Part shown: positions 1 through 9,089 of the stretch, one piece after another | How positions within the stretch are numbered: position 1 is the stretch's first letter | Layout of the letters: each line of letters begins with the position of its first letter | NCBI GenBank assembly: GCA_002095305.1 | Contig: MIEI01000043.1 | Coordinates: 1 to 39,304 of the forward strand | Source: Pantoea brenneri | GTDB taxonomy: Bacteria; Pseudomonadota; Gammaproteobacteria; Enterobacterales; Enterobacteriaceae | DNA length: 39,304 nt | Direction of reading: 5' to 3' | The notes under the pieces: generated by a model | What the model saw: the letters and a program-made list of their open reading frames with translations, nothing else | Told to the model about the DNA's origin: nothing | Databases searched by the model: none | Program-made: the position numbers and the translations under genes

Positions 1-86
1 GTCTCCGCCAGCGTGGTGCCCGGCGTCAGACAGCAGAAGACGCTGGCAACCGCCAGCGTACAGCGATGGAGGGGAAAAGGTTTCAT
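1..86 (-). CDS. Csu-type pilus outer-membrane usher, N-terminal fragment
   Basis: The start codon is at 84-86 on the minus strand and the frame runs off the left edge. The 28 visible residues begin MKPFPLHRCTLAVASV and end in a small-residue stretch (TTLAET), which looks like a Sec signal peptide. The start lies 7 bases after the chaperone stop codon, so it is translated in the same operon. In spore-coat-U (Csu) chaperone-usher clusters the gene after the chaperone is the usher, the beta-barrel that secretes and assembles subunits. The identity therefore rests on position and the signal peptide; no usher domain is visible. Confidence 0.65.
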   Translation of the reverse strand, partial: MKPFPLHRCTLAVASVFCCLTPGTTLAE

Positions 87-93
87 CTGGCGC

Positions 94-792
94 TTACTTT
101 AGGGCAGCGCTGCGCCACGAATTCTTATTCACCTCTGCCACCAGTTCACCGCTTACCGCCGCGTTCAGCGGCCAGCGATAGGTGCTGTTAGCCAGCACGT
201 AACCGTATAAGCCTTCGCCCAGCTTGCGGCCACCGACGGTGACGTTACTGAGGCGGGCATGCCCGTTGCCGCGGTTGGTTAGCTGTAACCAGCGTTTGCC
301 GCCTTCGCTGAGCGTCTGCCAGCTGAGATCGGGGCGGGCGCTGTCGGTGTTCAGGCCGTCGCCATAGACAAACAGCGGCACCGAATAGCGCATCTGGAAG
401 GTAAGGCCGGCCTGGTTTTCACCCGGCTGGCGTGGCGTCGGGATCTCATCCAGCACCACCCGATAGGCCAGTTCATGACCGGCAGCCGGTGGGGTCTGCT
501 TGATCAGCCGGACTAACTGCTTTTGGCCGGGCTCCATCCGTACCATCGGTGGACTGGCAACCACCTGCTGCTGCGTCTGGTACTGCTCCTGGCCATTGAC
601 CTGCTGCCAGCTGAAGACCCGAACCTGCATCATGGTGGTGGTGTTGCCGCGATTCTCCAGCCACAGCTCGCTAGCCTTCTCCGTCGGGTTGATGGCCGGA
701 TCGATCGGCCAGATCATCACCGAGTTGGCGGCAAAGGCCGGCGGCAGCAATGTGGTGCCGATCAGTAATAGCAGGGCGCGCAGTGACTTCAT
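94..792 (-). CDS. Csu-type pilus periplasmic chaperone (PapD-like)
   Basis: The protein has 232 aa with a signal peptide (about residues 1-21, ending PPAFA). An N-terminal PapD-like immunoglobulin domain follows (SVMIWPIDPAINP, then ASELWLENRGNTTTMMQVRVFSW), and then a second domain. The motif RMEPGQKQLVRLI matches the conserved G1-strand/basic region of pilus chaperones. It would bind spore-coat-U subunits in the periplasm and hand them to the usher. An AAGGAAA ribosome site lies 5 bases before the ATG. It is third in a minus-strand operon, after two SCPU subunits and directly before the usher, which is the CsuC position. Function is by family; the partners are inferred from gene order. Confidence 0.88.
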   Translation of the reverse strand: MKSLRALLLLIGTTLLPPAFAANSVMIWPIDPAINPTEKASELWLENRGNTTTMMQVRVFSWQQVNGQEQYQTQQQVVASPPMVRMEPGQKQLVRLIKQTPPAAGHELAYRVVLDEIPTPRQPGENQAGLTFQMRYSVPLFVYGDGLNTDSARPDLSWQTLSEGGKRWLQLTNRGNGHARLSNVTVGGRKLGEGLYGYVLANSTYRWPLNAAVSGELVAEVNKNSWRSAALK

Positions 793-819
793 CGTCGTTT
801 CCTTGTTGTTAATCTCGCC

Positions 820-1341
820 TCACCAGCTCAGGGTGACGGTCAGGGTGTCGGTATAGACGCCGGCGCGCGCGGTACCCGGCAGTTTTAGCTGGCCATAAAT
901 CGGCAGCGTAATGTTATTGGCATTGCTGTAGCTCAGCGGCACCGCCTGATTCACCGGAATGACCGTGGTGCGGCTGGCGTTGCTGTAGAGCGTATAGGGA
1001 ACGGAATTGCTGAAGTTCGGCAGTTTCAGGTTGCGCGTCGTGGTGTAATTGTTGCCCTGGTTAATGCTCATGCTCAGCGTGGTGCCCGGCGTGCAGGCGA
1101 GGTTGAGGGTAGTGCTTTGCACATAGCTGGCGCTGACAACGCTGGTTGACACTCCCGACTGGGAGCCAAAATTGAGCGTGCCAAAAACGCCGGTATTGGT
1201 ACCGGATATCACGCAGCCTGCCACAATCGAAGCGGTTACCTGGAAAGTGCTGGTCGGCAGACTCCAGGCGCTAACACTCCATATCAGCAGGGACAGACCG
1301 CGTGCAATTGTCAGGCAGGACCGCGTGACAGCCACCCACAT
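820..1341 (-). CDS. Spore coat U domain pilus subunit (second subunit)
   Basis: The protein has 173 aa with an N-terminal hydrophobic secretion signal (about residues 12-28). A single SCPU domain follows: FQVTASIVAGCVISG near the N-terminus, FGTLNFGS, LACTPGTTLSMSINQG, PYTLYSNASRTTVIPV, and a C-terminal GVYTDTLTVTLSW donor-strand-like ending. Two cysteines (GCVISG and LACTPG) can form the usual disulfide. It is probably a minor or adaptor subunit of a Csu-type pilus. It starts 16 bases after the upstream subunit gene and 27 bases precede the chaperone, so it is co-transcribed. The ATG at 1341 has only a weak GGGTG upstream, so the start is somewhat uncertain. Confidence 0.85.
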   Translation of the reverse strand: MWVAVTRSCLTIARGLSLLIWSVSAWSLPTSTFQVTASIVAGCVISGTNTGVFGTLNFGSQSGVSTSVVSASYVQSTTLNLACTPGTTLSMSINQGNNYTTTRNLKLPNFSNSVPYTLYSNASRTTVIPVNQAVPLSYSNANNITLPIYGQLKLPGTARAGVYTDTLTVTLSW

Positions 1342-1357
1342 TCACCCGTGAATGCAG

Positions 1358-1927
1358 TTAATAGTTCACGGCGACGTTGATGGTATCGGTGTAGGTGCCA
1401 GCCGGGATCAGCGGATTGAAACCGCCGCCGATGACCCGACCGTAAATGGCATAGTTAGTGCCTAAGGTCGGATCGGTAGTGCCGCTGGCCGCAATCGGCG
1501 TGTTATTGGCAATCGCCGTGGTAAATGAGGCATCGCTATACAGCGTATAGGCGATTCCCTGAGCGTTATCTGAGCCCAGAACCAGATAGCGCGGTGAAGT
1601 GGAGGCCGTACCATAGACGGTGGCGGGCGCAGTATTACTGCTGGTGACCACCACGTTATAGTCCTGACCGGTGGTACAACGGACAAAAATACCGTTACCC
1701 GCCGCGCCGACCAGCGTGGCGTTGAGGGTATCGAAGGTTGCCGCACTGCTACCGAAGTTTAAGGTACCGAAATTAACCCCGGCGGTGGCTGACTGACCGT
1801 TGACCAGACAACCGGTGGTCAGCGTCAGCGTCGCGTTGATGGTTCCCGAGGTGGTCGCCGCCAGCGTTAATGACGGAAGTGCTGTGGAGATGCCCGCAGC
1901 GGCCAAAAGAAAAAGCTTGAATTTCAT
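1358..1927 (-). CDS. Spore coat U domain major pilus subunit (CsuA/B-like)
   Basis: The protein has 189 aa with a clear signal peptide (MKFKLFLLAAAGISTALP...LTLAA). The SCPU domain shows TGCLVNGQ, FGTLNFGS, GIFVRCTTGQDYNVVV, IAYTLYSDASF and a C-terminal AGTYTDTINVAVNY. It is first in the operon, where the major subunit (CsuA/B) normally lies. Start choice: an in-frame ATG exists at 1933, but AAGGA abuts it, whereas the ATG at 1927 has AAGGA at 6 bases, so 1927 is preferred. Csu pili mediate attachment to abiotic surfaces in Acinetobacter and related systems; the role here is inferred from family membership. Confidence 0.88.
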   Translation of the reverse strand: MKFKLFLLAAAGISTALPSLTLAATTSGTINATLTLTTGCLVNGQSATAGVNFGTLNFGSSAATFDTLNATLVGAAGNGIFVRCTTGQDYNVVVTSSNTAPATVYGTASTSPRYLVLGSDNAQGIAYTLYSDASFTTAIANNTPIAASGTTDPTLGTNYAIYGRVIGGGFNPLIPAGTYTDTINVAVNY

Positions 1928-1933
1928 AATCAT

Positions 1934-2457
1934 TCCTTACCGATTATCCAGAGTCAGTGCTTTTTCACCCGGTGTTAATTTAACGGTTCAACCCAAAAAT
2001 AGAGAAAATAATCACAACGATGTAAGTAATGCCGGAGTCCTGAGAAATATCCTGGACTTAAGCTAAATGATTTATATCAGTTTTATTTACTATAGAACAG
2101 TTAAAGCGTCACGCTAATTACGCCCGGCTATTTTTCATTAATCAAATTGCCTGAAGCGCCGATAACCCAGTAACGGCAAGGCATTACAGGGAGACAGGAA
2201 AGCGAAAATCATAATTTTCTTCCCCTCTATCGTCCTTTCTGCTTCGGTGATATGTTCTTGCACCAATCAGACAAAATAACGTTTTACTGCTCAGCAGCGG
2301 CCAGCGATAAAAGTCACCCTGCACAGATAGCGGGTTGCCAGGACGGCAGGACAACATCAACCCTGGCGCTAAATAACTTTCACCCGCGGGTGTTTTCAGA
2401 GTGTTTTTTCAGGCTTTACACAGCGCCCGTTCACCGGCGGGTGGTGAGGAGTTACAC
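1934..2457. other. Intergenic region between divergent csu-type and MHYT-GGDEF-EAL genes
   Basis: This AT-rich 524-base region separates the minus-strand pilus operon from the plus-strand signalling gene, so it must hold both promoters. I see a GCCGATAA octamer at 2158-2165 (listed separately). The open frame starting at 2252 lacks family features. No clear sigma-70 promoter for the pilus operon could be assigned by eye. Confidence 0.6.
2139..2165 (+). promoter_or_regulatory. Possible sigma-28 (FliA) promoter
   Basis: GCCGATAA at 2158-2165 is identical to the enterobacterial sigma-28 -10 consensus. TAAT at 2139-2142, 11 bases upstream of that octamer once the 8-base -35 element is counted, is a 3/4 match to the TAAA core. 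It would give a leader of nearly 290 bases before the ATG at 2458, which is long, so this is the weakest of the four such sites in the window. Confidence 0.35.
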
Positions 2458-4536
2458 ATGCTACTGGTCTCGTGGGATAGCGTTCTGGTCTGCGTTTCGC
2501 TAATCGTCGCGTTTATTGCCTCTTTCACTGCGCTGGACACGGCGGGGCGGGTGGCGGTTTCCCGTGGCTGGATCGCCCGGCTCTGGCTGCTGGTGAGCGG
2601 TACCGCGATGGGCATTGGCGTCTGGGCGATGCACTTCATTGGCATGCTGGCGATGATGATGCCGATGACCCTGCGTTACGACGTCCGGCTGACTATTGTC
2701 TCGCTGCTGGTGGCGATTCTGGCGTCGATGCTGGCGTTTGGTCAGACGGTCGGTGGCGCCGACCTGACCCGGCGTCGTCTGCTGCGCGGCAGCCTGATCC
2801 TCGGCGCGGGCGTGGTGGTGATGCACTACCTGGGCATGTATGCGTTGCTGATCTCGCCGCAGCCTGAGTGGAACCGGCCGCTGGTGGCGCTGTCGATGCT
2901 GATTGCCTTTGTCGCGTCAGGCGTCGCGCTGTGGCTGGCGTTTCATCTGCGCCAGGGAGAATACAACCTGCTGATTATGCGCGGGCTGGCGTCGCTGGTG
3001 ATGGGGATTGCCATCGCCGGGATGCACTATGTCGGCATGGCCGCGGCGGAGTTCAGCCACGTCAGCGCAATGCAGCATAACGGAGTCAGCACTCAGGGGC
3101 TGGCGGTGTGGGTCACCATTATTACGCTCATCATTCTTGGCGTCACCCTGCTGAGTTCCATGCTGGATGCACAACTGCGCGCCGCGCGGCTGACCGCCAG
3201 GCTCAACCGGGCCAATCAGGAGCTGCGCCAGCTGGCGATGCATGACAACCTGACGGCGCTGCCCAACCGGGTGATGCTGGAGCAGCAGCTGGATCTGGCG
3301 ATCAAGCAGGCCACGCTGACTGACAGCCGCTTTGCGGTGATGTACATGGATCTCGACGGCTTCAAGGCGGTCAACGATACCTGGGGACATCACGTCGGCG
3401 ATCGGTTGCTGATTGCCGTGGCGGAACGGCTGCGCAATCAGCTCAGCGAGGCAATACTGCTGGTACGCCTCGGCGGCGACGAGTTTGTGCTGATGGCCGA
3501 GGGTTACGATATCAGCGCCGCCAGCCAGCTGGCGCAACAGCTGGTGCGGGTGATTGATGTCGCCTTTGAACTTGATCGCTACTCGCTGCACGTGTCGCTC
3601 AGCGCCGGCATTGCTATCTTCCCGCTGCATGGCCGAAACAGGCAGGAGCTGCTGTTGAATGCCGACTCGGCGATGTACCACACCAAACATAACGGGCGTA
3701 ACGGCTGGTGCCTGTTTGAACCGGCGATGAGTGCCGCAACCCAGCATCAGCTTGAGCTGGCGAACGATCTGTGGAAAGCGATCGAACGCCAGGAGATGCG
3801 GCTGTTCTATCAGCCTAAATTTCGCTCCAGCGGCCGCCTGCTGATGGGCTTTGAAGCGCTGCTGCGCTGGCAGCATCCGGTGCGCGGCTTGCTGATGCCG
3901 GACCTGTTTTTGCCGCGGGCGGAAAAGACCGGCCAGATTGTTGCGCTCGGTAACTGGGTGATTAATGAAGCCTGTCGCCAGCTGAAGATCTGGCATAATC
4001 AGGGACACAGCGACTGGACCGTCTCGGTGAATCTGTCAGCCTTACAGTTTCATCAGCGCGATCTGCTGACGACCCTCAGCCAAACGCTGGCGCGCCATCA
4101 GCTGCCGGCGGGCGCGCTGATGCTGGAAATTACCGAGGCCATCGCCATGCGCGATCCGCTCTTCAGCCAGCAGCGTATTGGTGAGTTGCAGCAGGCTGGC
4201 GTCAGTGTGGCGATCGATAACTTTGGTATCGGCTACGCTAACCTGCTGCATCTGAAACATCTGGATGCCAGTGAGCTGAAAATTGACCGCAGCTTTATCA
4301 ACTGTCTGCGACCCGACAGCGAGGATGCCACGGTAGTGACCGCGATGCTGACGCTGGCTCAGAGCCTGAATCTGCGGATGGTGGCAGAAGGGGTCGAGAC
4401 GGAGGAACAGCAGCGGTTGCTGACCGGCCTCGGTTTTGACGCGCTGCAGGGATATTTGCTGGGCAGGCCGACGCCAGCCGATCGGGTCGGCGAATTCAGC
4501 CTGCCGACGCCGGTGCCCCAGCTGACCGGCGTCTGA
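2458..4536 (+). CDS. MHYT-GGDEF-EAL membrane cyclic-di-GMP protein 1 (EAL partly degenerate)
   Basis: The protein has 692 aa. The N-terminal MHYT sensor has about seven membrane helices with repeats MHFIGM (58), MHYLGM (122) and MHYVGM (189). Next come GGDEF (339-343, intact; no RxxD inhibitory site) and an EAL domain (FEALLRW, EAL at 466-468). EAL loop 6, normally DDFGTGYSS, reads DNFGIGYAN (587-595): the second metal-binding Asp is Asn and the loop Thr is Ile. Phosphodiesterase activity may thus be weak or lost, leaving a cyclase or sensor. Start: GAGGAG lies before the ATG at 2458; a longer open frame from 2401 lacks this. The next gene is a paralogue with a canonical EAL. Confidence 0.9.
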   Translation: MLLVSWDSVLVCVSLIVAFIASFTALDTAGRVAVSRGWIARLWLLVSGTAMGIGVWAMHFIGMLAMMMPMTLRYDVRLTIVSLLVAILASMLAFGQTVGGADLTRRRLLRGSLILGAGVVVMHYLGMYALLISPQPEWNRPLVALSMLIAFVASGVALWLAFHLRQGEYNLLIMRGLASLVMGIAIAGMHYVGMAAAEFSHVSAMQHNGVSTQGLAVWVTIITLIILGVTLLSSMLDAQLRAARLTARLNRANQELRQLAMHDNLTALPNRVMLEQQLDLAIKQATLTDSRFAVMYMDLDGFKAVNDTWGHHVGDRLLIAVAERLRNQLSEAILLVRLGGDEFVLMAEGYDISAASQLAQQLVRVIDVAFELDRYSLHVSLSAGIAIFPLHGRNRQELLLNADSAMYHTKHNGRNGWCLFEPAMSAATQHQLELANDLWKAIERQEMRLFYQPKFRSSGRLLMGFEALLRWQHPVRGLLMPDLFLPRAEKTGQIVALGNWVINEACRQLKIWHNQGHSDWTVSVNLSALQFHQRDLLTTLSQTLARHQLPAGALMLEITEAIAMRDPLFSQQRIGELQQAGVSVAIDNFGIGYANLLHLKHLDASELKIDRSFINCLRPDSEDATVVTAMLTLAQSLNLRMVAEGVETEEQQRLLTGLGFDALQGYLLGRPTPADRVGEFSLPTPVPQLTGV

Positions 4537-4585
4537 CGATAGGTTTTAACGCTTGAACACATTGGAAACATGTATCGTGACAGGT

Positions 4586-4612
4586 TAATTATCCCGCAGA
4601 TATTGCCGATAA
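4586..4612 (+). promoter_or_regulatory. Probable sigma-28 (FliA) promoter
   Basis: GCCGATAA at 4605-4612 sits 11 bases after a TAATTATC -35-like element at 4586-4593 (4/8 to TAAAGTTT; TAAT core 3/4). It is 75 bases before the ATG of the second MHYT gene at 4688, a typical distance. It suggests this gene can be transcribed with the flagellar class 3 regulon, independently of the first copy. Confidence 0.5.
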
Positions 4613-4687
4613 CCTGAACAACAAGACAATCCCTGATCCTTACTCACACCACCCAGCTGCTGGCACGGCTTTTCTCGGGAATGCACT

Positions 4688-6822
4688 ATGTTAGTGACCT
4701 CATACGACTCTTTTATCGTCATCGTTTCGATTCTTGTTGCGATGCTGGCTTCGTTTACCGCGTTAGATATGGCGGGACGGGTGGTGCATTCAACCGGCAA
4801 GGTGGCGCTGGTGTGGCTGTTCGGCGGCGGTTTTGCCATGGGGATCGGCATCTGGGCGATGCATTTCATCGGCATGCTGTCGATGAACATGGAAATGGTG
4901 ATGAGCTACAACGCCGGACTCACCGCGTTTTCAGCCGGCATCGCGGTCTGCGCCTCCATCTTTGCGCTGTGGCTGGTGTGCAACGGCGATTTGCCGTTAC
5001 GGCGGCTGGCGGGTGGCGCGCTGATCCTCGGCAGCGGCGTGGTCGCCATGCACTATACCGGCATGGCTGCGTTGATGTTCTCACCGGGTATCGTCTGGAA
5101 CTGGCGCTGGATCGCCGTGTCGGTGATCATCGCGCTGGCGGCTTCCGGCGCGGCGCTGTGGCTGGCTTTTAACCTGCGCGAGGCCAGACCGGCCGGGTGA
5201 CGCTGTTGCGTATCGGTGCCTCGGTGGTGATGGGCGCGGCTATCGCCGGCATGCACTACACCGGCATGATGGCGGCAGAGTTTCCGCTGCACAGCCACCC
5301 GACCACCCACGGCGTCAACAGCAACTGGCTGGCGATTCTGGTCACGGTGGTTACCATCTCAATCCTCGGCATCACGCTGCTGGTGTCGATGCTGGATGCC
5401 CGCATGCAGGCGCGCACCTCGATTCTGGCCAGTTCGCTGGCCGAGGCGAACCGTGAACTGGCCCAACTGGCGCTGCACGATAACCTGACGCGCCTGCCGA
5501 ACCGCATTTTTCTGGAAGACCGGCTGGAGCAGGCGATCAACAAGGCGAACCGGGAGCAGACCCAGTTTGCGCTGATGTTCATGGATCTGGATGGCTTTAA
5601 GGCGGTTAACGACGCCTTTGGTCACCATATTGGCGACAATCTGCTGATTGGCGTCACCGAGCGGATGAGCCAGCAAATGACCGGCTACTACACGCTGGCG
5701 CGGCTGGGCGGCGATGAGTTTGTGCTGCTGATTGAGATTGACGATCCTAATGATGCGGCTGCGGTCGCCGATAAGCTGGTGAAAGCGGTCGATCGTCCGT
5801 TTGATATTTCGCGTTATGAACTGGTGGTGTCGCTCAGTATCGGGATTGCGGTCTATCCGGGCGACGGCGAGGATGAGCGTGAACTGATGTTCAACGCCGA
5901 TGCAGCGATGTACCACACCAAAAACAACGGACGTAACGGCTACACCTTTTTCCAGCCGTCGATGAACCTGCTGGCGCAGAGCCAGCTACAGCTCAATAAC
6001 GATCTCTGGCAGGCGCTGGATAACAACGAGCTGCGCCTGTTCTATCAACCTAAATATTGTGCGCCACGCGGGCCGATCCTCGGTTTTGAGGCGCTGCTGC
6101 GCTGGCAGCATCCGCAGCGCGGTCTGCTGACGCCGGACCAGTTTTTACCGATGGCGGAGAAAACCGGGATGATCGTCGGCATCGGCAACTGGGTGATCAA
6201 CGAAGCCTGCCGCCAGCTGCGACAGTGGCACCTGCAGGGCCATCCGCACTGGTCGGTGGCGGTGAATCTCTCGGCGCTGCAGTTTGAACAGAGCAACCTG
6301 GTGGAGACCGTCACCCGGGCGCTGGCGCAGCATGAGATCCCACCCGAGCTGCTGACGCTGGAGGTGACCGAAACCACCGCTATGCGCGATCCAGATGAGA
6401 GCGTTCGTATCCTGACCGAGCTGACTAAGCTTGGCGTGAAAGCCTCGATTGATGATTTTGGCACCGGCTATTCCAGCCTGCTTTATCTGAAACGTTTACC
6501 GGCCAGCGAGCTGAAGATCGATCGGGCATTCGTCAATGAACTGCAGCATCACAGCGAAGATGCCACCATCGTCTCGGCGATAGTGGCGCTGGCGCAGTCG
6601 CTGCAGCTCAAAGTGGTGGCAGAAGGGGTGGAAACGCCTGAGCAGCAGGCTTTTCTGACCAGCCTCGGTTGTAACACCCTACAGGGCTATCTGCTGGGTA
6701 AACCGATCCCGCCTGACCGGGTCAACGAACTGGCTAATTTTGTCGGCGATGAAAAAGTGGACATCAGCGCGGCGCTGAAGCCTGGTGAACCGCCGTTAGC
6801 GGCACAGGTTGCGCCAGCCTGA
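4688..6822 (+). pseudogene. MHYT-GGDEF-EAL membrane cyclic-di-GMP protein 2, frameshifted as read (probably intact)
   Basis: This is a tandem paralogue of the preceding gene. Residues encoded by 4688-5200 carry the first MHYT repeats (MHFIGM, MHYTGM) and end in stop TGA at 5198-5200. The rest (third MHYT, RLGGDEF, FEALLRW, DDFGTGYSS, AEGVET) continues in another frame to 6822. Restoring one G in the GGG at 5195-5197 joins REARPAG to VTLLRIGAS and gives 711 aa that align along their length with paralogue 1 (692 aa). GGDEF and EAL catalytic motifs are both canonical here; no RxxD I-site precedes GGDEF. It is likely a bifunctional cyclase/phosphodiesterase sensing a ligand at the MHYT domain. 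The single deletion is most likely a sequence error. Confidence 0.85.
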
Positions 6823-6911
6823 CCCCTGCGGGCAAGATAAGTGGCAAGCCCGGCCTGTCATTAGCCGTCGTGCATGGTAAAGTCTCGCGGGTGAAAAAGG
6901 AGAGGCGACCC

Positions 6912-8324
6912 GTGGCGAAATACCAGCGATTGATGGATGAAATTCAGCAGCAGATAGAGGCAGGCATCTGGTTGCCGGGCACCCGTTTACCCTCGTTGCG
7001 CCAGCAGGTTGCGCAGCAGGGGCTTAGCCTGATGACGGTGCTGCACGCCTACGAGCTGCTGGAGAGTCAGGGCTGGATCGTCTCCCGGCCGCAGTCTGGC
7101 TACTACGTCGCGCCGCGTGCCTTAGCACCGGCACCGCTCAGCGTCACCATCAGCGAGCAGGTCGATATCAACGACTTTGTGTTTGATGTGCTGCAGGCGA
7201 CCCGCGATCCGGCCATCGTTCCCTTTGGTTCCGCCTTTCCCGATCCCGCACTGTTTCCGCAACGCCAGTTGATGCGCTCGCTGGCAAACGTCTCCCATCA
7301 GCTGACGCCAACCGATGCGCTGCACAATCTGCCGCCCGGCAATGCCACTCTGCGGCAGCTGCTGGCGCAACGCTATGCGCGTCAGGGCATTACCCTGTCG
7401 CCGGATGAGATCGTCATTACCAGCGGCGCGCTGGAGGCGCTTAATCTCAGCCTGCAGTCGTTAACCGAGCCGGGCGATTATGTGGTGATTGAGCAGCCGA
7501 GCTTTTATGGCGCATTACAGGCGATTGAGCGGCTGAAGCTCAAGGCGCTGGCGATTCCGGTTGATGCCCAGAACGGTATCGATCTGGTGCAGCTGGAAGA
7601 GGCGCTGCAGCGCTGGCCGGTCAAAGCGTGCTGGCTGATGACAACGCTACACAACCCGCTGGGCGTCACCTTATCAGCCGAGCGTAAGCAGCAGCTGGTG
7701 GCGCTGCTGGCGCGTTACCAGGTGCCGATGATTGAAGATGATGTTTATGCTGAACTCTGGTCAGGCGACACGCCACCGCTGCCCGCTAAAGCCTGGGATC
7801 GGCAGGGTCACGTGCTGCACTGTGGCTCGTTCTCAAAGTCGCTGGTGGCCGGATTCCGCGTTGGCTGGGTAGCGGCCGGCCAGCATGCGCAGCGTATTCA
7901 GCGTCTGCAACTGATGAGCACCCTGTCAACCAGCGCGCCGATGCAGCTGGCGCTGGCCGATTTTCTCGCCACCCGACGTTACGACACCCACCTGAAGCGG
8001 CTGCGACAGATTCTGGCGAAGCGCCAGCAGATGGTGCGTCAGGCATTGCTGAAAGTGCTGCCGCCGCAGGCGACGCTGAGCGAAGCGCGCGGTGGCTATT
8101 TCCTGTGGGTAACGCTGCCAGACAACATCAACACCACGCAGTTGTATCAGCAGGCGCTGGCGCAGGGGATCAGTATTGCACCGGGGCAGTTATTTTCGGC
8201 GGGGGAGCAGTTCAGTCACTGCTTTCGACTCAATACCGCCTGGCCGTGGGATACGCGGGCCGAGGCGGCAATTGAAACGCTGGGTAAGCTGATGGCGCAG
8301 GGTCAGACGCGCGCCGCTTCCTGA
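6912..8324 (+). CDS. ydcR: MocR/GntR-family regulator with aminotransferase domain (YdcR)
   Basis: The protein has 470 aa. A GntR winged helix (about 1-75: LPSLRQQVAQQGLSLMTV, ESQGWIVSRPQSGYYV) is joined to a fold-type I aminotransferase domain (SGALEALNLSLQ, HNPLGVTLS, IEDDVYAEL, PLP-lysine K309 in SFSKSLVAGFRVGW). It closely resembles E. coli YdcR over its whole length. The GTG at 6912, preceded by AAGGAG at 9 bases, gives VAKYQRLMDE, which aligns with the YdcR N-terminus; an upstream in-frame ATG at 6870 lacks support. MocR proteins use PLP as cofactor/effector to control vitamin B6 or amino-acid genes; the target here is unknown. It overlaps ylaC tail to tail by 22 bases. Confidence 0.92.
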   Translation: MAKYQRLMDEIQQQIEAGIWLPGTRLPSLRQQVAQQGLSLMTVLHAYELLESQGWIVSRPQSGYYVAPRALAPAPLSVTISEQVDINDFVFDVLQATRDPAIVPFGSAFPDPALFPQRQLMRSLANVSHQLTPTDALHNLPPGNATLRQLLAQRYARQGITLSPDEIVITSGALEALNLSLQSLTEPGDYVVIEQPSFYGALQAIERLKLKALAIPVDAQNGIDLVQLEEALQRWPVKACWLMTTLHNPLGVTLSAERKQQLVALLARYQVPMIEDDVYAELWSGDTPPLPAKAWDRQGHVLHCGSFSKSLVAGFRVGWVAAGQHAQRIQRLQLMSTLSTSAPMQLALADFLATRRYDTHLKRLRQILAKRQQMVRQALLKVLPPQATLSEARGGYFLWVTLPDNINTTQLYQQALAQGISIAPGQLFSAGEQFSHCFRLNTAWPWDTRAEAAIETLGKLMAQGQTRAAS

Positions 8325-8785
8325 TGTCCCCAGGTCAGGTAGTAGACATCATAAAAATCGACTTCGCCTTTTTGCGTCAGCAGGCGCTGGATACCGCTTT
8401 TAACCCGCTCTGGCGTCTCCGGCAGCGACAGGATACGTGACACCGCCTGCTCGGGAACCGGCTGGACGTAATACCATTCGCCGTTGTAGCAGACGCGCAG
8501 ATCGAGCGCATCAATATCTTCGAAACGGTATTTAGGGTTGATATCCAGCAGCATTAAAAAGCTCATCACCAGCACGAACGCGGTGGCAAACCAGAAGGCT
8601 GGCCAGCCGAGCATTTCAGTCGTGAAGATCAGCGCGACGCACAGACCGTAGCACAGGTACATCACCGCCCACAGGCCGGGATGGTTTTTCAGAAATGAGA
8701 GGCTAAAGCGCGGCCGATTGTCGCGACGTTCTTCGCGGTTGAGCGTGGCGATCTCGTCGATCAGGATTTGTTTAATGGCTTCCAT
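8303..8785 (-). CDS. ylaC: Inner-membrane protein YlaC
   Basis: The protein has 160 aa, similar to E. coli YlaC. Shared blocks include REERRDNRPRFSLSF near the N-terminus, NHPGL before the first helix, YRFEDIDALDLRVCYNGEWY after the second helix, and KGEVDFYD near the end. Two adjacent membrane helices lie at about 37-57 and 62-82, leaving soluble N- and C-terminal parts. The molecular function is not known to me. It converges with ydcR, the two stops overlapping by 22 bases; both are probably transcribed alone. The start ATG at 8785 is the only candidate that matches the family N-terminus. Confidence 0.88.
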   Translation of the reverse strand: MEAIKQILIDEIATLNREERRDNRPRFSLSFLKNHPGLWAVMYLCYGLCVALIFTTEMLGWPAFWFATAFVLVMSFLMLLDINPKYRFEDIDALDLRVCYNGEWYYVQPVPEQAVSRILSLPETPERVKSGIQRLLTQKGEVDFYDVYYLTWGHQEAARV

Positions 8786-9089
8786 TTTTTTACCTCACTG
8801 TCATCTGTTAGCGATTAGAACAGATAACAGTCAAGAATATCAGAAACAGATTTGTGCACTTTTTATATAACAGTTGCCCTCATCACTGCGCCCGCCGCCT
8901 GACATTTTGCAACAATTTCGTGCAGTGATAACCACCATCCTCAACCGCTGCGCTATGGCGTCGCAACATTGTTAACGACACATTTGGCTTTAGTTAGCAA
9001 TATCAGTTAATTATGTTAATTGTGCTGGCTGGCGCACATTGCATTGTGGCCGGGCTTTGCCACACTTAGAAAAAAACCGGAGAACCTGT
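8786..9089. other. Divergent intergenic region ylaC / cupin
   Basis: These 304 bases, AT-rich in the first third and near 9000-9030, must hold the divergent promoters. A short direct repeat, TTAATTATG / TTAATTGTG, occurs near 9007-9025. No confident promoter, operator or small gene was seen. Confidence 0.5.

Noticed and set aside
2252..2503. Open frame of 83 codons in the region before the first MHYT gene
   Set aside because: No ribosome site, no recognisable domain, and its end overlaps the well-supported MHYT start in another frame.
2917..4008. Minus-strand open frame of 363 codons inside the first MHYT-GGDEF-EAL gene
   Set aside because: Shadow of the real gene: His/Gln/Arg-rich composition, no motifs, and the plus-strand protein is clearly conserved.
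5767..5774. GCCGATAA octamer inside the second MHYT gene (another at 33720-33727 inside deoB)
   Set aside because: Lies within coding sequence and is explained by common codons (GCC GAT AA.); not upstream of a gene start in a useful orientation.
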